A stretch of 23,343 nt of DNA from Mesotaenium endlicherianum (Eukaryota > Streptophyta > Zygnematophyceae > Zygnematales > Mesotaeniaceae), in contig WELA01009928.1 of assembly GCA_009602735.1 (NCBI GenBank), forward strand, positions 116,986-140,328. Reading direction: 5' to 3'. The notes under the pieces were generated by a model. That model had not been told where the DNA came from. It saw nothing but the letters and a program-made list of their open reading frames with translations, and made no database searches. Both the position numbers and the translations under genes were made by a program. Below are positions 19,446 through 23,343 of this stretch, in pieces (the first letter of the stretch is position 1; each line of letters opens with the position of its first letter).

Positions 19446-20350
19446 GAGAAACTGCAGTTTGTAATTGGAGCTGAACAACCAGAAGTGCAGGCGGTGGCCT
19501 TCTGACGGGCTAGACAGCGTTTTCTTAGGCATTGCAACATTTTAATATGGCGCAGGTAGGTCTGCGGTGTAAAACGTATGTCGCTGGGCATTTCTCGTAT
19601 CAGATCTGTACAACAATCGACAGGCCCAGGCTATATGATACATAACATATGTAGTGAGTGTAGAAGCTGTACATTATCACAGCTGTGGCATTGGTGTACA
19701 CCAGCCGTACGTGAGCGTGTACAATATGCTGTCACACTGTGTATCCGTTGAGTTGCACAAACAACTCGTCCTATATTCATAGTAATAAAGAGCATTGAAG
19801 CACTATATGATCTTGTGAGTTTCTGGTGTCGACGAGATGTGTTGCGTTACAAGGACCAGAACTCGTGATGCATCTCAACTTCTGAGGTCTGGCAAACAGA
19901 CTTCAGTGCGGGGCCTAGCATGTGGTAGACTTGATGCTAATGGATGAAGATGCTTACATCGATGAAGATGTCAGAGGATGCACTTGAAAGTCACACGGAG
20001 AAATATTTTTGCTTTTGCATTTGTGAGGACATCAAAGCCTGTCCTCTACAGCTTTTGCAAAAAGCCGAAATACACCAAATACAAAGAGAAAAAAGTATGA
20101 TATATCCCGTACCCTTTTTACTCCTACTCCTGCTCCTCGCTTCTGACAGTAATGACATGCAACTTGGGGCAAGGCAGGAGGGAGGAGAAGCCTGATGCGC
20201 TCGCTCGTGGGCAGAACAGACCAAAAAATGTATGAACAGCGAGATCGTAATGATAAATAACTCCTAACCAAGGACCTGACCTGCACGCATGCAAGTGAAG
20301 TGCTACCAACACATATTTCCTGCCGATTAGCTGCTCACTATGTTGCTCGT
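19446..20350. other. Convergent spacer between the LEA-like and methyltransferase genes
   Basis: This holds the 3' UTRs of both genes. A plus-strand AATAAA at 19784-19789 lies 339 nt after the LEA stop and suits its polyadenylation. No matching signal was recognised for the minus-strand gene. The remaining open frames look like chance. Confidence 0.6.
19784..19789 (+). terminator. Candidate polyadenylation signal of the LEA-like gene
   Basis: Canonical AATAAA in an AT-rich context, 339 nt beyond the stop codon. Assigned by position only. Confidence 0.5.
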
Positions 20351-22930
20351 TTAAATGCTCTCTGCATGTGGCGAGCAGATGGCGGCCTTGAGCATGGTTC
20401 CCAGGGCGCGTGCCAGGGGAGGGGGCACCGCGTTCCCTATCTGGCGATGCTTGGCTTGGATGGTGCCTGCGAATCGGAAGTGGTCCGGGAAGCCCTGCAA
20501 CAGCAATGCCAGCCGAGAGAAGAAGAATGACGGAAAAACCCTTCGTCAGCAACTTTTATCATGAAAGGACTGAAGCAGGTGACTGTAGCAGGGACTGAAG
20601 CAGGAAACAAGTGCAAGCGACTGTGGCAGGGGGCTGTAGATCGGCTCACCAAAACAACATGACACGTTTGTTCGGGTGTTCACACGTACATGCACCTGTG
20701 CAGACAGTGCTCTCGAGCCTGCGGAGCGAGCGAGAGCAGCTTCAAGGGCAGCTCCAGCAACAAGGTAGGGGGGCGCGGGCGAAGGCACCATAGGCCGGGA
20801 GCACAGGAGGGGGGCGGAAAGGGGGGTGGTGTAGGCAGAAGCAGGCAGAAGCAGGCAGGCCAGGGGAGAGGGCGGGAGAGGAGGGGAGAAGAGAGGAGGA
20901 ATGACGAGAGGAGGGAAGGTGAGAAAGGGAGAGGAGGGGAGAAGAGAGGAGGAATGACGAGAGGAGGGAAGGTGAGAAAGGGAGAGGAGGGGAGGTGAAT
21001 TGAGGGGACGGGAGGGGAGGGAGAGGGAGGGCGAGGAGGATACAGAGGAGGAGGCGCAGCAGCAGCCGAGACGCACCTGTGAGCGCGCGCACTCGCGGAC
21101 GGTGACGATGCGGTCCTGGTCCGGGTGGAAGCACATGCCGACCTTGCCCATGGGCTGGGGGTCCGTGACGGACGTGGGGAAGTTGCCGTGCCAGTCGAGG
21201 CGCCCGAAGAGGCCCTTCCATTGGTTGTGGCGCTGCGCCGTGTTGGGCAGGCACCACGGGATGAGGTCCGCCTTCTTGCCGTCCGATAGCATCACCTGCA
21301 CGAGACGCACGCCCGGAGACACACGCCCCCACACACGTGCGCGGAAGATGAGAACGAGTCCAAGGATTGATTCCAATGCACGTGCACAATCTGCTGTTGA
21401 CGAAATAGGAACTCACACCATGAGAAATACAGACACCTGTGCACGTGCGGATGCAGAAAGACGCCGATGCCGGCGCCAGTGCCTCAACTTTGAACTCTGT
21501 ATCCTGGGAAATGGAGCAGGAGCAAGAAGTCTGGCTGCAAATCCGCAGGCGGCTCAGCCAGCTCCTCCTCCTGCGTGAAGCACACGGGGAGGGGGCTGGC
21601 CAGGTACATTTGATGCTCCCTCCCTTCCTTACCCTCCTCTCTTGGCTCCAACTCCAGCCCCAGCCCAGTCAAGCCCAAGGTTGAAACCAAATGCAAGCCT
21701 CCAGACTGTGCAAGCTTCCCTGGCCTGTTGCTTACTCGCCTCGAGTGAGCAAGCTCAACGAGCAAGCTCAACGAGCAAGCCCAGGACCAAGAGGCGTTGG
21801 TGGGCGCTTGCGGTGGGACAGGTGGCAGGAGGAGCAAGAGCGAGAGCGGGAGCACGAGGCACGTGTACCTGGATGGGGGGAAGCTCGCGCCAGTCGGCGC
21901 CCGGCCGCTTGGGGATGTGCTGGCAGCGCATGAGGTTGAGCTCGTTCATCTCCTTGGCCACGTGGTCCACCAGCACGCGCTCGGTCCCCCTGATGTGCCG
22001 CTGGAACCACGACTCGGCCGCGCCCCCGTACTGCACACACACGCGCACGCACGCACGCACGCACGCGCACACTTGCAAGCGCATGAGCACACGCACACAC
22101 GCATGCATACGTGTTTTTGCATGGGGCACAAGCACGCATGCACTTGCACACGCGCACGGGCATGAGCACGCACGCAATAAGCACACGCGCACAGCATGAG
22201 CACATGCGCACGCGCACGCAGAGGCAGAGGCGAGTGGCCAGGCGCACCCCTCGCCAAGTCCCTCGCGCTTGGCCCTCAGCGGCTTTGATTGGTAGCCGCC
22301 ACGGCCCTTTGTAAGTCTCACTTCCCCATGGATTTTCCTATGCCCCGGACTTCCTCTACAGGCGCGCTTCTCTGTGAACCTCATGTATTCTGTGGGAACA
22401 GGGCGGCCAGGTGGCAGGCAGAGAGAGGTGAGGCCGAAGAGAGCTGGCTGCGAGGCCCATCTGTCGGCTTGTGGAGGGTGTACTTACAGCCAGCCTCTGC
22501 AAAGAGTGCAAGAGACTGACACCTGTAACAAAGCAGGCCAGGAGGGAGCAGCTAGCACATCAACTCTCTCCTGCTGCTCTTTGGTGCACGCAGGAAGCTG
22601 GCGGCGGAAAAACAAAAAAATGCTTTTCTCGTATGTGATTTGTGTGTATACCTCCATCTCCTCCCGGTTGGCGCCATTAGCGACAGGTGGCAGGTCCCCG
22701 ATGGTGTCGCGGACGGTGATGGACCTGTAGGGTGCGCCGTGCGCCGTGTCTGGCACGGCGGAGTACTGCTTGCCACCTGGCAGCGTGATGTTGATCTGCG
22801 AGCTGGCAAACACGTGGCGCGGCCTCGGCCAATCGGGGAGCCGCTCGCCCGGCGCCGCCGCCCAGATGAACGCTCGCTTCCTCGACTGCGCCACCCCGTA
22901 GTTGCCCGCTTGCAGCACCCCAAATCGCAC
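20351..22930 (-). CDS. MET1: MET1/DNMT1-type cytosine-5 DNA methyltransferase, 3' part, last four exons
   Basis: This enzyme copies CG methylation onto the new strand after replication. Minus-strand exons are 22930-22652 (93 codons), 22030-21869 (54), 21295-21077 (73) and 20494-20351 (47 plus TAA). All junctions are phase 0, giving 267 contiguous C-terminal residues. They hold motif VIII ([11 protein letters not shown]), the [12 protein letters not shown] block, the target-recognition region ([48 protein letters not shown]), DPQPMGKVG with HPDQDRI, motif IX ([12 protein letters not shown]) and motif X ([13 protein letters not shown]). The short path between the SDG and LIPWCLP blocks, without the insertion seen in animal DNMT1, is plant-like. 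The catalytic PCQ and ENV motifs, BAH domains and targeting domain would lie beyond the right edge. Exons are strongly GC-rich in third positions compared with prohibitin. The tail after motif X is short. Confidence 0.95.
20874..20995 (+). repeat. 53-bp homopurine tandem repeat, about 2.3 copies, in methyltransferase intron
   Basis: Copies are 20874-20926, 20927-20979 and a partial 20980-20995. The array sits inside a G/A-rich tract of about 20800-21055, so the pre-mRNA of the minus-strand gene has a long C/U-rich stretch within its last intron (21076-20495). Triplex-type DNA structure is possible. Confidence 0.85.
22034..22225. repeat. Alternating CA/CG simple-sequence tract abutting a 3' splice site
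   Basis: Degenerate (CA/CG)n, densest at 22034-22072, reaches to within 4 bp of the acceptor for the exon starting at 22030 on the minus strand. Alternating purine-pyrimidine sequence of this type can adopt Z-DNA. Confidence 0.85.
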
Positions 22931-23027
22931 CTGCGCGCGCGTGTCCGGATATACGATCATATGCACATACGTACGTAGGGATGGCGTGAGTGCCGGGCAC
23001 GAGCACGTAAAGTATGTCTCTGCATGT

Positions 23028-23072
<45 letters not shown>

Positions 23073-23343
23073 TGTGTGTGTGCGCGTGCGTGAGCGTGAA
23101 AGGCGAGAGTCGACCAAAGAGGCCAACCCGTGACGCACAACATTTTGAGAGTTTGTCTAAAGGTACCGCTGTCTAGATTAGAGGGTTTAGGATTGATACT
23201 CTAGGGTGTCAGGCCTACAGTTTGTCTTCAATAGACTTGTCGGCATGCAGGTACACAGGGCAGCCAGACAGGCGCAGGCAGGCAGGCACATGCAATTTTT
23301 TCATCTCTTTTCTGAGTGGAGTTGGGGGGGAGAGGGACCGGGG
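22931..23343 (-). other. Methyltransferase intron (partial) running off the right edge
   Basis: No upstream methyltransferase exon was recognised on the minus strand, so the intron is longer than 413 bp. Apart from a TG microsatellite, it holds no feature I can support. Confidence 0.6.
23033..23082 (+). repeat. (TG)n microsatellite
   Basis: About 25 TG units with a single interruption (TC at 23071-23072), inside the methyltransferase intron; likely length-polymorphic. Confidence 0.95.

Noticed and set aside
18477..19532. 351-codon open frame on the minus strand opposite the LEA-like repeats
   Set aside because: It is Leu/Arg/Gly-rich low complexity created by the GC-rich codons of the plus-strand gene, with no recognisable domain. 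A second 240-codon antisense frame in the same place (18602-19324) has the same origin.
20874..20995. CRISPR-like regular array
   Set aside because: These are direct tandem repeats with no unique spacers, in an intron of a eukaryotic gene.
20546..21376. 276-codon continuous minus-strand frame
   Set aside because: Only 21295-21077 is real coding sequence (a methyltransferase exon). The rest is readthrough into the C/T-rich intron, and motif IX continues correctly only after splicing to 20494.
21642..22384. Several 100-200 codon frames on both strands, rich in Arg, Ala, Cys and His
   Set aside because: They are artefacts of CA/CG simple sequence and of the GC-rich exon 22030-21869.
1..23343. 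tRNA, rRNA or other structured RNA genes
   Set aside because: No cloverleaf, A/B box pair or recognisable conserved RNA was seen on either strand by eye; tRNAscan-SE and Infernal would settle this.

Overview
The window reads as nuclear DNA from a green-lineage eukaryote, most likely a streptophyte (alga or early-diverging land plant). Four host genes have GT-AG introns. The prohibitin and the DNA methyltransferase follow plant rather than animal versions, there is a LEA-type desiccation protein, and the retrotransposon primer-binding site is of the plant initiator-Met tRNA type. I cannot name the species. All exon models below come from reading splice sites and conserved protein blocks by eye, and the exon phases join without a break in every gene.

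Layout. (1) 1-2460, minus strand: the first five coding exons of the condensin kleisin CAP-H; the gene runs off the left edge. (2) 2461-3236: a 776-bp head-to-head intergenic space. (3) 3237-8112, plus strand: a complete type-I prohibitin in eight exons, predicted 280 aa. (4) 8784-15463, plus strand: an apparently intact Ty3/gypsy chromovirus of 6,680 bp. It has 503-bp LTRs, an ACTTT target-site duplication, separate gag and pol frames, and a chromodomain at the end of pol. (5) 15464-16816: presumed upstream region of the next gene. (6) 16817-19445, plus strand: a three-exon LEA_4-like protein, predicted 417 aa, with a presequence-like N-terminus and five 40-residue repeats. (7) 19446-20350: a convergent spacer. 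(8) 20351-22930, minus strand: the last four coding exons of a MET1/DNMT1-type cytosine-5 DNA methyltransferase; its 5' part lies beyond the right edge.

The host genes have unrelated jobs (chromosome condensation, mitochondrial inner-membrane scaffolding, desiccation tolerance, CG-methylation maintenance), so there is no operon-like logic. The most notable signals are in the retrotransposon. Its gag/pol overlap carries a canonical A-AAA-AAC slippery heptamer, followed by a perfect 7-bp hairpin that contains the gag stop codon, which points to programmed -1 frameshifting. Its LTRs carry several TTCnnGAA heat-shock-element-like motifs, and one of these is destroyed in the 3' LTR. Other points are perfect palindromes in prohibitin introns and 3' splice sites of the methyltransferase gene that sit against alternating GT/GC tracts instead of a pyrimidine tract.
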